Source of the DNA: Stappia indica
GTDB taxonomy: Bacteria; Pseudomonadota; Alphaproteobacteria; Rhizobiales; Stappiaceae
Direction of reading: 5' to 3'
NCBI RefSeq assembly: GCF_009789575.1
Contig: NZ_CP046908.1
Span: 2,232,001 to 2,296,000, forward strand
DNA: 64,000 nucleotides
The translations under genes and the position numbers were made by a program. Positions 17,053 to 26,236 of the stretch are shown here, one piece after another. The notes under the pieces are model-generated. The model was not told where the DNA came from and ran no database searches. It worked only from the letters and a program-made list of their open reading frames with translations. Positions within the stretch are counted from its first letter, which is position 1. Each line of letters starts with the position of its first letter.

Positions 17053-18993
17053 ATGACACGCCGCGACCTGTATCGCGAGCGGCTCGACCTGTTGCAGGCG
17101 GCGCTCGACCACATCAACCAGGGGTTCTCCGTCTTCGACGCGGACCTGCGCCTTGTTGCATGGAACCGGCAGCTGTTCTCCATGCTCGAGTTTCCCTGGC
17201 ATCTCGCCCGGCGCGGCACGCATCTCTCCGCCTTCCTGGAGGTGAATGCGGCGCGCGGCGAATACGGTCCGGGCGATGTCAGCGACATCGTCGCGCGCCG
17301 GGTCGAGCGGGCGAAGCTGTTCGAGCCGCACACCTTCGAGCGGGTACGCCCCGACGGGCAGGTGGTGATGGTGACCGGCGCGCCGCTTCCCGAAGGCGGC
17401 TTCGTCACGACCTATACCGACATCACCCGCGAGCGGCAGCACCAGGCCTCGCTGGAGCGCACCGTCGCCGAGCGGACCCACCAGCTGCGCCAGAGCGAGG
17501 ATTGGCTGCGGCTGGTCACCGAGAACATCCCCGCGCTCGTCGCCTATATCAGCCCCGGCCCGATCTACCGCTTCGCCAACCGCCGCTATGCCAAGTGGTT
17601 CGACCAGACGGTGGAATCCATCGCCGGCCGTCACGTCGGCGACGTGCTCGGCCCCGACCTCTATGCCCGGCTCGGGCCGCATATCGAAAAGGCGTTCCAG
17701 GGCCAGGCGGTCTCCTACGAATATTCGCGCACCCGCCCCAACGGCGTGATCGCGCATATGCGCTCCACCCTCATCCCCGACCGCACGCTGGACGGGCGCG
17801 TGCTCGGCTGCTTCGTGCTATCGCTGGATGCGACCGAGCAGAAGCGCAGCGAGGCGGCCCTGGCCCAGGCCCAGCGCATGGAGGCGGTCGGCCAGTTGAC
17901 CGGCGGGCTCGCCCACGACTTCAACAACCTGCTGACGATCATCATCGGCAACGTGCTGGCGCTGCGACGCAAGGTGGACATTCCGGCAATGCCCGACCTT
18001 GCCACGCATCTCGATCCCATTCACCAGGCCGCCCAGCGCGGCGCCGACCTGACCCGGCGCCTGCTCGCCTTCGCGCGGGGCGATGCCTCCGACGTGCGCC
18101 CCATGCGGCTTGCCCCGCTCACCGCGAATGTGGAAGGGCTACTCGCCGGCTCCCTGCCGAAATCGGTCGAGCTCGCGCTCGACCTTGCCGCCTGCGATGC
18201 CATCGTGCGCGTCGATCCGGCCGAGTTCGAGAACGCGCTGGTCAACCTGGTGCTCAATGCCCGCGACGCCATGCCCTCCGGCGGCACCATCGCGATCTCG
18301 CTCACCTGCTCCGATCTCACCCGGGCCGAGGCCGACAGGTTCGGCGTCGCGCCCGGACCGCATGCGCTGCTCGAAGTGCGCGACAACGGCGAGGGGATGA
18401 GCGAGGAAGTGCGCCGGCAGGCTTTCGACCCGTTCTTTTCGACCAAGCCCTTCGGAACGGGGAGCGGCCTCGGCCTGCCGACCGTCTATGGCTGCGTGCG
18501 GCGCAGCGGCGGCGGCATCCTGATCGACAGCACCCCGGGCGCCGGCACCGTCATCCGCCTCGCCTTCCCGATGATCGATGCAGAGCCCGGCCCGCAGGAC
18601 AGCGCGGAGGGCGAACCGGCCGCCAACGGCAACGGCGAACTGGTGCTGGTGGTCGATGACGATACCGACGTCGCCGACGTGGTCCGCGACCAGCTCTGCG
18701 CCCTCGGCTATTCGGTGCTGGTGACCGGCAGCACGGACGACGCGCTTGACCTCGTCCGCGACGTCGAGGACATCCGGGCCGTGCTCAGCGACATCGTCAT
18801 GCCGGGCCAGACCAACGGCATCGCGCTTGTTGCCGAGCTAAGAAAACGGCGGCCGGGTCTTCCGGTCGCGCTGATGACCGGTTACCGTCAGGGCCCGACG
18901 CGGGAGGCTCAGGCCCCGGACTGCCCGGTGCTGCCGAAACCCTTTTCCAGCCGCCTGCTTGCCCGGACCATGAACGAGATACTTGCTTCATGA
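17053..18993 (+). CDS. Hybrid sensor histidine kinase/response regulator with two PAS domains
   Basis: 646 residues, no membrane helix, so cytosolic. An N-terminal PAS-7-type domain (~10-125, ALDHINQGFSVFDADLRLVAWN), a linker coiled coil (LERTVAERTHQLRQSEDW), a second PAS (~150-265), a histidine kinase dimerisation helix with the phospho-acceptor in GGLAHDFNNLLT (His288), ATPase N/G boxes (LVNLVLNARDAMP, EVRDNGEGMS, GTGSGLGLPTVYG), then a receiver domain (~530-646) with Asp580 in LSDIVMPG. The last four bases overlap the next regulator gene (ATGA), so this is a two-gene signalling operon. Signal unknown. Confidence 0.93.
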   Translation: MTRRDLYRERLDLLQAALDHINQGFSVFDADLRLVAWNRQLFSMLEFPWHLARRGTHLSAFLEVNAARGEYGPGDVSDIVARRVERAKLFEPHTFERVRPDGQVVMVTGAPLPEGGFVTTYTDITRERQHQASLERTVAERTHQLRQSEDWLRLVTENIPALVAYISPGPIYRFANRRYAKWFDQTVESIAGRHVGDVLGPDLYARLGPHIEKAFQGQAVSYEYSRTRPNGVIAHMRSTLIPDRTLDGRVLGCFVLSLDATEQKRSEAALAQAQRMEAVGQLTGGLAHDFNNLLTIIIGNVLALRRKVDIPAMPDLATHLDPIHQAAQRGADLTRRLLAFARGDASDVRPMRLAPLTANVEGLLAGSLPKSVELALDLAACDAIVRVDPAEFENALVNLVLNARDAMPSGGTIAISLTCSDLTRAEADRFGVAPGPHALLEVRDNGEGMSEEVRRQAFDPFFSTKPFGTGSGLGLPTVYGCVRRSGGGILIDSTPGAGTVIRLAFPMIDAEPGPQDSAEGEPAANGNGELVLVVDDDTDVADVVRDQLCALGYSVLVTGSTDDALDLVRDVEDIRAVLSDIVMPGQTNGIALVAELRKRRPGLPVALMTGYRQGPTREAQAPDCPVLPKPFSSRLLARTMNEILAS

Positions 18994-19760
18994 ACCACCC
19001 CGACCCGATCCAGGGAAGAGACGCTGCCGCCGGCACGGACCCGCTCGTCTTCATCATCGAGGATGAGGCGGAGATCCGGGCCCTGCTTGCGGACACGCTC
19101 TCCACCTATCGGTTTCGCACGGAGGTCTTCGCGACCGCCGACACGGCCCTGGTCGCTATCGGCCAGCGCATGCCGGCCGCGATCATCCTCGACCTCGGCC
19201 TGCCCGACATGGACGGGATGGAGATGATCAACCGCGTACGGGCGCGGGGCCCCGTGCCGATCCTCGTGCTGTCCGCCCGCGCCCATGCTTCCGACAGGAT
19301 CATGGGGCTGGAATTCGGCGCCGACGACTATGTGGTGAAACCGTTCGACCCGCGCGAGATCGTGGCGCGGGTGCGCTCCTTGCTGCGCCGCGCCGCACCG
19401 GCGACGGCAGCGGGCAGCAGCGAGAGCGGCGAGCGGGTGCCGCGGGAATTCGCGCGTTTCGAGAACTGGCGGTTCGAGCCGCAAAGCCACCGCCTCGTTG
19501 ATCCGGACGGCGAGGAGACCTTCCTGTCCACCGGCGAGGCGGCAATCCTGACAGCGCTGCTGAAGGCCCCCCGCCGGGTGCTCAGCCGCGACTACCTGCT
19601 GGAACATGGCGGGCGCGACGACACGCTCGACCGGGCGATCGACGTGCGCATCTCGCGCATCCGCAAGAAGCTGACCCGGCCCGACACGCCCACCCTCATT
19701 CGCACCGTCTACGGTTCGGGCTACATGCTGACCGCACAGGTGGACTGGGTCTCCGGATAG
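18990..19760 (+). CDS. OmpR-family response regulator
   Basis: 256 residues. Receiver domain (~18-135) with EDE acidic cluster (FIIEDEAEIR), phospho-acceptor Asp68 (IILDLGLPDMDG), Ser in VLSARAHASDR and Lys in VVKPFDPREIV; then a winged-helix output domain (~160-250) ending RISRIRKKLTRPDTPTLIRTVYGSGYML, the classic OmpR/PhoB recognition and wing segment. Overlaps the upstream hybrid kinase by four bases, so it is probably its partner. The neighbouring divergent or convergent targets are not evident. Confidence 0.93.
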   Translation: MNHPDPIQGRDAAAGTDPLVFIIEDEAEIRALLADTLSTYRFRTEVFATADTALVAIGQRMPAAIILDLGLPDMDGMEMINRVRARGPVPILVLSARAHASDRIMGLEFGADDYVVKPFDPREIVARVRSLLRRAAPATAAGSSESGERVPREFARFENWRFEPQSHRLVDPDGEETFLSTGEAAILTALLKAPRRVLSRDYLLEHGGRDDTLDRAIDVRISRIRKKLTRPDTPTLIRTVYGSGYMLTAQVDWVSG

Positions 19761-19776
19761 GGACGGGTCACACTCC

Positions 19777-19923
19777 TCAGTGACAGTGATAAGGCTGGGA
19801 CCCAGCGTGGCAACACTGCCCACGCGGGCTGTCCTTGCGACATCCGCCGCCATGGGCGCTGGCGCTGACCGTCGCAAACGCAACAGCCGTCAGAATACAC
19901 CCCAGAAAATATATCGTCTTCAT
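19777..19923 (-). CDS. Small secreted Cys/His-rich protein ending YHCH
   Basis: A 48-codon gene: ATG at 19923, stop at 19777. AAGGAGT sits 8 bases before the ATG, an excellent ribosome site. Residues 1-23 form a signal peptide (MKTIYFLGCILTAVAFATVS, then ASA cleavage); the mature 25 residues begin HGGGCRKDSPRGQCCHAG and end PYHCH. Four Cys and four His in 25 residues suggest metal binding, disulfides, or both. The ending resembles the YHCH motif of small periplasmic proteins seen in many proteobacteria. It converges with the response regulator and lies in a local AT-rich patch. Function unknown. Confidence 0.7.
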   Translation of the reverse strand: MKTIYFLGCILTAVAFATVSASAHGGGCRKDSPRGQCCHAGSQPYHCH

Positions 19924-20158
19924 TTCAAAAACTCCTTATTTCAACAACTCGCAATCTATACATAATGCAAGATTTATTCAATTTTATTAGATGCAACCAA
20001 GCGCAACCATAAGATTAATTAGAAAATATAGAGACGATCTTGCAACGCAGAAGCACAACATCTGAAACACGTGAAAGCGAAGTGATATCAGACTGTTGGA
20101 CTCACGCTGCGGAAGGCTGGCCGAAAGCTGGCGCAACGAAGGCACAACCGGAAACGAA
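19924..20158. other. AT-rich intergenic region
   Basis: Non-coding stretch between the small secreted protein and the oxidoreductase terminator (309 bp to the oxidoreductase stop). 19924-20060 is clearly richer in A/T than the rest of the window and contains the probable promoter of the small gene. I see no other gene. Confidence 0.6.
19955..19981 (-). promoter_or_regulatory. Possible sigma-70 promoter for the small secreted protein
   Basis: On the minus strand, TTGAAT (19976-19981) and TATAGA (19955-19960) are separated by 15 bases, ~32 bp before the ATG. The spacing is shorter than the optimal 17, so this is tentative; an alternative -10 in TATGTA shifts the pair by a few bases. Confidence 0.35.
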
Positions 20159-20182
20159 CACGGCCGCCAGGAGGCGGCCGTG
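20159..20182 (-). terminator. Terminator hairpin after indolepyruvate oxidoreductase gene
   Basis: Perfect 10-bp stem CACGGCCGCC / GGCGGCCGTG with loop AGGA, ~50 bp past the stop of the leftward oxidoreductase gene. On the minus strand a T-containing stretch (TTCGTTTCC) follows. Confidence 0.6.
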
Positions 20183-20232
20183 AACTGAAGATTTTTCTGG
20201 CGACACGCAAAGATCCGCTGCGGAAGCGCTGC

Positions 20233-23200
20233 CTACTCCGCTGCCAGCCGGGCGCTGCGCCCCTCGCGGAAGGCGGCCAGCAGATCGGGCAGCCGCGCCT
20301 CGGCCTCGTGCATCGAGGCTTCCCGCACCGGCCCGAAGCCGCGGATCGAGCGCGGGAAGGCAAGCAGCGCCTGGGCCGCCGCGACGTTGCCGGCGTCCAG
20401 CGAACCTGCCACCTCGTCGACGATCCGCTCGTACTCGTCGCGCAACCGCCGCTCGCGCCGCCGTTCCTGCGTACGCCCGAACAGATCGAGCGCACCGCCG
20501 CGCAGGCCCTTCATGCGGGCGAGCAGGCGGAAGGCCGGCATCATCCAGGGGCCGAAGCGACGCTTGGCCGGACGCCCGGTCCGCTTGTCGGTGCGCGACA
20601 GCAGCGGCGGCGCCAGATGGAACTCCAGCTTCTGGAAGCTCTCGAAGGTCTCCGACAGCTGCCGCTTGAAGCCGTCTCCGGTGAACAGGCGGGCGACCTC
20701 GTACTCGTCCTTGATCGCCATCAGGCGGAAGAGCTCGCGCGCCGCCGTCTCGCGGATCTCCTCGCCGGGCGCGCCGAGACCACTCGCCGCCTGCGACAGG
20801 CGCGCGACACGTTCGCGGTAGCGCGCCGCATAGGCAGCATTCTGATAGTCGGTGAGGAAAGCGGCGCGGCGCTCGACCATCTCCTCGACGCTTTCCGACA
20901 GGCGCCGGTGCTCGAGCTGGTCGGGACGGGATTTCACCGCCCGAACCACCGCATCCGGATCGACCGCGGCCACCCGGCCCCAGGCAAAGGCGGACAGGTT
21001 CATCTCCACCGACACCTTGTTGAGGCGGATCGCCTCTTCCAGTGCCTCGCGGGTCAGCGGCAGGGCGCCGAGCTGCCAGCCGAAACCGAGCAGGAACATG
21101 TTGGCTGCGATGGCATCGCCGAACAGCTCGGTGGCAAGCTCGGTCGCGTCGATGAAGCGGGCGCGATCGCGTCCCGCCGCCTCGCTGAGCGCCGCCACCA
21201 GCCGCCGGCCGGGCAGGCTGAAGTCCGGATTGCGGGCAAAGTCGCCCGGCAGGGTCTCGTGGGTGTTGATCACGGCGAAGCTGCGGCCCGGCGTCATCGC
21301 CGACAGGATCTTGGCCGATCCGGCGACGACGATATCGCAGCCAAGCACCAGATCCGCCGAGCCGGGACCGACACGGATCGCCGAGATTTCCTCGGGCCGC
21401 GGCGCCAGCTTGAGATGGCTGATCACCGCCCCGCCCTTCTGGGCAAGGCCGGCCATGTCGATGATGCCGCAGCCGAGCCCGTCGAGATGAGCGGCCATGC
21501 CGATCACCGCACCGATGGTGACGACGCCGGTGCCGCCGACGCCGGTAATCATCACCGAATGGGTGCCGGTAAGCGGCGCAATCGGCGGCTCGGCGACCTT
21601 GGGCGCTGCCGGCGGCATCACCGCGCGGCCCTTCAGCACGCCCCCGCGCACGCTGACGAAGGACGGGCAGAAGCCCTTCACGCAGGAGAAGTCCTTGTTG
21701 CAGGACGACTGGTCGATGGTCCGCTTGCGGCCCCACTCGGTCTCCACCGGCTGAATGGCGACGCAGTTGGACTGGACGCCGCAATCGCCGCAGCCCTCGC
21801 AGACCAGCTCGTTGACCACGACCCGCTCGTCCGGATCGGGAAAGAGGCCGCGCTTGCGCCGGCGCCGCTTCTCGGCGGCGCAGGTCTGGTCGTAGATCAG
21901 GACCGTGAGCCCCGGCTCGCCGGCCAGTTCCCGCTCCACCTCGATCAGATCGTCGCGGTGATGGATCGCGGTCCCGGACGGCCAGGCAGTCGCCGGCGGG
22001 TACTTGCCCGGCTCGTCGGTGACGATGACGACCCGCCGTGCCCCTTCGGCCGCCACCTGCCGGGCGATCTCGTCGACGCGCAGGCCCCCGTCATGGGCCT
22101 GGCCGCCGGTCATCGCCACCGCATCGTTGTAGAGGATCTTGTAGGTGATGTTGACGCCGGCCGCCTTGGCCGCGCGGATCGCCAGGGCACCGGAATGGTT
22201 GTAGGTGCCGTCGCCGAGATTCTGGAAGACGTGACCGGTGCGCGAGAAATGCGCTTCGCCCACCCAGTTGGCGCCCTCGCCGCCCATCTGCGTGTAGCCT
22301 TCGGTGTTCCGGTCCATCCACTGGACCATGTAATGGCAGCCGATGCCGGCATAGGCACGGCTGCCTTCGGGAACACGGGTCGAGGAATTGTGCGGGCAAC
22401 CGGCGCAGAAATACGGGCTGCGCACGGCAACGTCCCGCGTCGCGGCAAGGCGCAGGGCGCGCTCCTCGAGATCCGCAAGGCGGGCGGAGAGCGCATCGGA
22501 GGCGCGGCGCCGCGCCACCCGTCGGCCGATCTCGCGGGCGATCTGGATCGGCTCCAGCGCGCCGGGCGCGCGGAACAGCACGGCGCCCTCCTCGTCCGCC
22601 TTGCCGATCACCGACGGGGCGTCGGTCATGCCGTAGAGGATTTCCTTGACCTGCGGCTCGATCAGGCCGCGCTTTTCCTCCACCACGATCAGAAGCTCGA
22701 GGCCTTGCGCGAAATCGCGCAACCGGCCCGGCGACAGCGGCCAGGGGCAGCCGATCTTCAGGAAGGCAACGCCGAGATCGGCCGCCGCCACCTCGTCGAT
22801 GCCGAGCAGGTCGAGCGCCTCCAGCACGTCGAGATAGCTCTTGCCGGTAGAAACAATGCCGACCACCGGCCGGCGGCCGCCCGACAGCACCACCTTGTCC
22901 AGCGGATTGGCCGCGATGAACGCCCTGGCCGCCGGCAGCTTGACCTCGTGCAGGCGCGCCTCCTGCACCAGCGGATGGTCGGACGGGCGAATGTGCACAC
23001 CGTCCGGCGGGAAGGGGAAGTCGGGAAGCACCGGCAGGACCCGGTCGAGCCGCCCGTCGATGGTCGCGGTCGATTCGACATTGTCCTTGACCAGCTTGAG
23101 GCCCGCCCAGATGCCGGCGTAGCGCGACAGGGCCCAGCCGTAGAGGCCGAAGTCGAGGATTTCCTGCGCGCCGGCCGGATTGAGGATCGGCATCATCGCA

Positions 23201-23694
23201 TCCACAAGCGCAAATTCCGACTGATGCGCCGTGGTGGAGCTCTCGCAGGTGTGATCGTCGCCCATCAGCGCCAGGACGCCGCCATGGCGCGAGGTGCCGG
23301 CGAGATTGGCATGGCGGAAGGCATCGCCCGACCGGTCGACACCTGGCCCCTTGCCGTACCAGATGCCGAAGACGCCGTCGTATTTGCCCTCGCCGCGCAT
23401 TTCCGCCTGCTGGGTGCCCCAGAGCGCGGTGGCGGCGAGATCCTCGTTGATCGCCGGCGAGAACACCACGTCCTGCGGCGCAAGCAGCCGCGCAGCCTTC
23501 TGGAACTGCTGGTCGAGCGCGCCGAGCGGCGAGCCGCGATAGCCGGTGACATAGCCGCCGGTATTGAGCCCGGCGCGACGGTCCCGCTCCTTCTGCATCA
23601 GCACAAGGCGGATCAGCGCCTGGGTGCCGGAGATGAAGATGCGTTCCCTCGCAAGGTCGAACTTGTCGTCGAGCGAGACCGTATTGCGTGCCAT
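20233..23694 (-). CDS. Indolepyruvate ferredoxin oxidoreductase, fused alpha/beta form
   Basis: 1153 residues, the usual size of the fused bacterial enzyme. Oxidatively decarboxylates aryl-pyruvates (indolepyruvate, phenylpyruvate) to aryl-acetyl-CoA, passing electrons to a carrier. The N-terminal pyrimidine-type domain starts LARERIFISGTQALIRL; FCAGCPHNSSTRVPEGS (~428) and YAGIGCHYMVQWMDR lead into the thiamine-diphosphate domain; CEGCGDCGVQSNCV (~630) is an iron-sulfur motif; the gamma-type domain starts GVGGTGVVTIGAVIG (~720). I chose the ATG at 23694 with AGGGAGGGAG just upstream. Its product class, aryl-acetyl-CoA, is also that of PaaK-type ligases, one of which lies at 8.2-9.4 kb. Confidence 0.92.
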   Translation of the reverse strand: MARNTVSLDDKFDLARERIFISGTQALIRLVLMQKERDRRAGLNTGGYVTGYRGSPLGALDQQFQKAARLLAPQDVVFSPAINEDLAATALWGTQQAEMRGEGKYDGVFGIWYGKGPGVDRSGDAFRHANLAGTSRHGGVLALMGDDHTCESSTTAHQSEFALVDAMMPILNPAGAQEILDFGLYGWALSRYAGIWAGLKLVKDNVESTATIDGRLDRVLPVLPDFPFPPDGVHIRPSDHPLVQEARLHEVKLPAARAFIAANPLDKVVLSGGRRPVVGIVSTGKSYLDVLEALDLLGIDEVAAADLGVAFLKIGCPWPLSPGRLRDFAQGLELLIVVEEKRGLIEPQVKEILYGMTDAPSVIGKADEEGAVLFRAPGALEPIQIAREIGRRVARRRASDALSARLADLEERALRLAATRDVAVRSPYFCAGCPHNSSTRVPEGSRAYAGIGCHYMVQWMDRNTEGYTQMGGEGANWVGEAHFSRTGHVFQNLGDGTYNHSGALAIRAAKAAGVNITYKILYNDAVAMTGGQAHDGGLRVDEIARQVAAEGARRVVIVTDEPGKYPPATAWPSGTAIHHRDDLIEVERELAGEPGLTVLIYDQTCAAEKRRRRKRGLFPDPDERVVVNELVCEGCGDCGVQSNCVAIQPVETEWGRKRTIDQSSCNKDFSCVKGFCPSFVSVRGGVLKGRAVMPPAAPKVAEPPIAPLTGTHSVMITGVGGTGVVTIGAVIGMAAHLDGLGCGIIDMAGLAQKGGAVISHLKLAPRPEEISAIRVGPGSADLVLGCDIVVAGSAKILSAMTPGRSFAVINTHETLPGDFARNPDFSLPGRRLVAALSEAAGRDRARFIDATELATELFGDAIAANMFLLGFGWQLGALPLTREALEEAIRLNKVSVEMNLSAFAWGRVAAVDPDAVVRAVKSRPDQLEHRRLSESVEEMVERRAAFLTDYQNAAYAARYRERVARLSQAASGLGAPGEEIRETAARELFRLMAIKDEYEVARLFTGDGFKRQLSETFESFQKLEFHLAPPLLSRTDKRTGRPAKRRFGPWMMPAFRLLARMKGLRGGALDLFGRTQERRRERRLRDEYERIVDEVAGSLDAGNVAAAQALLAFPRSIRGFGPVREASMHEAEARLPDLLAAFREGRSARLAAE

Positions 23695-24098
23695 GTGAAC
23701 TCCCTCCCTGCGAACGCTTGCGCATGCGCCCGCTTCGCCAAGGTTCTGTCCCAACCCCCGGCGTCGTCAAATGAAATCCGCCCCTTCCGCAAGGTGAGAT
23801 TGCACCTGCCGCGGTCGGACGGGGTCGCAAGGCCGCAGCCGGCAGGCATCGGCAGGCTCGGTTGCCGCTACGTCCGGATGAACGGCCGGCTGCCCACCAG
23901 CCCCGAAACGATTTTGCCTGCAACCGGCGCAGCATTGCTTTTGCATCGGCCGCAAAGCTGCTAAGCAAACGCCCATCGTCATATGGGGAAGCGGGCTGAA
24001 ATGGCGAATACGCCAGCATCCCGCGGGGGAACACCGGAGAGGGTCCGTGATGAAACTCGAGAACGCGCGCCGCCAAACGCGCGACTGGGAGTGAGCCC
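23695..24098. other. Non-coding divergent region between oxidoreductase and TRAP genes
   Basis: About 400 bp without a supportable gene. It must carry the promoters of the leftward oxidoreductase and the rightward TRAP operon. I could not pick convincing -35/-10 pairs or an operator by eye. Confidence 0.5.
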
Positions 24099-24671
24099 GT
24101 GCGCGCGCTCGCCCTGATCGTCCGCATCATCAGCGGTATCAACGCACTGGTCGGGAACGTGTTTTCCTGGCTGTCGCTGGCCATCGTCGCCGTCTGCTTC
24201 ACCGTCGTGGTGCAGCGCTATGTCTTCTCGATCAGCTATGTCTGGATGCAGGATCTCTACGTCTGGCTGAACGGCGCCATGTTCACCGCCGTCGCGGGAT
24301 TCGCGCTGTTGCGCAACGACCACGTCCGCGTCGACATTTTCTACCGGCCCGCCAGCATCCGCCGCAAGGCGATGGTGGACCTGATCGGCGTCTTCCTGTT
24401 CCTGCTGCCCTTCACCTATGTGGTGATCAATTTCGGCTGGAGCTTCGTCGCCCGTTCCTGGCGCCTGCACGAGGCGTCGGCGAATGTCGGCGGCATGCCG
24501 GGCCTGTTCATCCTGAAGTCCTTCATCATCGCCTTCGCCGTGCTGCTCGCCCTGCAGGGCATCGCCATGGCCGCTCGCGCCGTATTGGCGCTGGCGGACC
24601 GGGAAGACCTTCTGCCGCCGTGCCTGCGCTACGAAAGCGTTGCCGTATCCACTGGGGAGGCTGAGGCCTGA
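24099..24671 (+). CDS. TRAP transporter small permease (DctQ type)
   Basis: 190 residues with four predicted membrane helices (~17-40, 55-75, 92-112, 137-160). The DctQ-type stretch YVFSISYVWMQDLYVWLNGAMFTAV is followed by NDHVRVDIFYRPASIRRKAMVDL. GTG start at 24099 with GGGAG upstream. The stop overlaps the large-subunit start (TGATG, 24669-24673). It forms the membrane complex of a Na+-dependent solute importer with the next gene; the binding protein is encoded on the opposite strand at 26237-27331. Confidence 0.92.
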   Translation: MRALALIVRIISGINALVGNVFSWLSLAIVAVCFTVVVQRYVFSISYVWMQDLYVWLNGAMFTAVAGFALLRNDHVRVDIFYRPASIRRKAMVDLIGVFLFLLPFTYVVINFGWSFVARSWRLHEASANVGGMPGLFILKSFIIAFAVLLALQGIAMAARAVLALADREDLLPPCLRYESVAVSTGEAEA

Positions 24672-26062
24672 TGGATCCCGTTCTTCTCGGCGAGCTCCTG
24701 TCGGGGCTCATGTTCTTCGGCATCATCGGCTTCCTGCTGCTCGGCTTCCCGGTGGCGTTCACGCTCTCCGGCGTGTCGCTGCTGTTCGGTCTCGTCGGCA
24801 TGTGGCTCGGCGTCTTCGATCCGTCCAATCTCGGCAGCCTGGCCAACCGCTATATCGGCTACATGACCAACGAGGTCCTGGTCGCCGTGCCGCTGTTCAT
24901 CTTCATGGGCGTCATGCTGGAGCGCTCGAAGATCGCCGAGCAGTTGCTGCTGACCATGGGCAAGCTGTTCGGCAACCTGCGCGGCGGCCTCGGCATGTCG
25001 GTGATCGTGGTGGGCGCGCTGCTCGCCGCCTCCACCGGCGTCGTCGGTGCCACGGTCGTGACGATGGGCCTGATCTCGCTGCCGGCGATGCTGCGCGCCA
25101 ATTACGATCCGCGCCTTGCCACAGGCGTCATCTGCGCCTCCGGCACGCTCGGCCAGATCATCCCGCCTTCGACGGTGCTGATCTTCATGGGCGACATGCT
25201 GTCGGGCATCAACGCCCAGGTGCAGATGTCGAAGGGCAACTTCGCCCCCACCCCCGTGTCGGTCGGCGACCTGTTCGCCGGTGCGCTGCTGCCGGGCCTG
25301 CTGCTGGTCGGCCTTTATCTCGCCTGGACGATCTTCAAGGCGATCGTCGACCCTGAATCCTGCCCGGCAACGCCCGTCCCGCCGGAGGAGAAGGCTCATC
25401 TCTTACGCGAGGTGCTGACCGCCCTGCTGCCGCCGCTGCTGCTGATCCTCGCCGTTCTCGGCTCGATCCTCGGCGGCATCGCGACACCGACGGAAGCGGC
25501 TTCCGTGGGCGCGGTCGGCGCGCTGGTGCTCGCCGCCCTGCGCTGGCGCCTGTCCTTCTCGATCCTGCGGGAAACCGCGATCGCGACGGCCACCATCACC
25601 TGCATGGTGTTCATCATCCTGTTCGGCGCGGCCGTGTTCTCCATCGTCTTCCGCCTGATGGGCGGCGACAATCTGGTGCACGAGTTCCTGTCGAACCTGC
25701 CCGGCGGCACGCTGATGGCCGTTGCCGTGGTGATGTTCATCATGTTCCTGCTGGGCTTCATCCTCGACACGTTCGAGATCATCTTCATCGTGATCCCGAT
25801 CACCGCGCCGATCCTGCTGGCGCTGGACGTCGATCCGGTCTGGCTCGGCATCATCGTCGGCGTGAACCTGCAGACCTCGTTCCTGACCCCGCCCTTCGGC
25901 TTCGCGCTGTTCTACCTGCGAGGCGTGGCACCGCACTCGGTGTCGACGGCGATGATCTACAAGGGCGTGCTGCCCTTCGTCTGCCTGCAGGTCGTTGCCA
26001 TCGCGATCCTGTTCATCTTCCCGGAGATCGCGACCTGGCTGCCCAAGGCGATCTACAACTGA
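24671..26062 (+). CDS. TRAP transporter large permease (DctM type)
   Basis: 463 residues, about twelve membrane segments. Family hallmarks: FPVAFTLSGVSLLFGLVGMW, NEVLVAVPLFIFMGVMLERSKIAEQLL, GVVGATVVTMGLISLPAMLRANYDPRLATGVICASGTLGQIIPPSTVLIFMGD and NLQTSFLTPPFGFALFYLRGVAP. It is the substrate-translocating subunit. A strong shared terminator follows 70 bp later. The pairing of this DctM with the TakP-like binding protein suggests a 2-oxoacid or hydroxyacid cargo. Confidence 0.94.
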   Translation: MDPVLLGELLSGLMFFGIIGFLLLGFPVAFTLSGVSLLFGLVGMWLGVFDPSNLGSLANRYIGYMTNEVLVAVPLFIFMGVMLERSKIAEQLLLTMGKLFGNLRGGLGMSVIVVGALLAASTGVVGATVVTMGLISLPAMLRANYDPRLATGVICASGTLGQIIPPSTVLIFMGDMLSGINAQVQMSKGNFAPTPVSVGDLFAGALLPGLLLVGLYLAWTIFKAIVDPESCPATPVPPEEKAHLLREVLTALLPPLLLILAVLGSILGGIATPTEAASVGAVGALVLAALRWRLSFSILRETAIATATITCMVFIILFGAAVFSIVFRLMGGDNLVHEFLSNLPGGTLMAVAVVMFIMFLLGFILDTFEIIFIVIPITAPILLALDVDPVWLGIIVGVNLQTSFLTPPFGFALFYLRGVAPHSVSTAMIYKGVLPFVCLQVVAIAILFIFPEIATWLPKAIYN

Positions 26063-26132
26063 AGGCCCGGTCGCCGCGCGCATCCCCGCGCGGCGACCTC
26101 TTTCCCATGCGGACGGCAGTCTGGCGAACAGC

Positions 26133-26164
26133 AAAAAACCCCGGCCTTGCGGCCGGGGTTTTCT
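26133..26164. terminator. Bidirectional terminator between TRAP permease and binding-protein genes
   Basis: AAAACCCCGGCC-TTGC-GGCCGGGGTTTT: a perfect 12-bp stem with A- and T-runs on both sides (26135-26162). It is placed between two converging genes, so it terminates both transcripts. Confidence 0.9.
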
Positions 26165-26236
26165 CGTTTCAGGCTTTTGCAAAGCCCCAGATGCTCCGGC
26201 CGGGCCGCCCGAAGGCAACCCGGCCGGCCTGTTGCA

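Noticed and set aside
18909-19883. A 324-codon leftward frame over the response regulator
   Set aside because: It is the antisense of the OmpR-type gene; only the short 48-codon frame at its end, read in a different frame, has a start site and signal peptide.
20308-23964. A 1218-codon rightward frame over the indolepyruvate oxidoreductase
   Set aside because: Antisense shadow, rich in Arg/Ala/His/Gly, no domain pattern.
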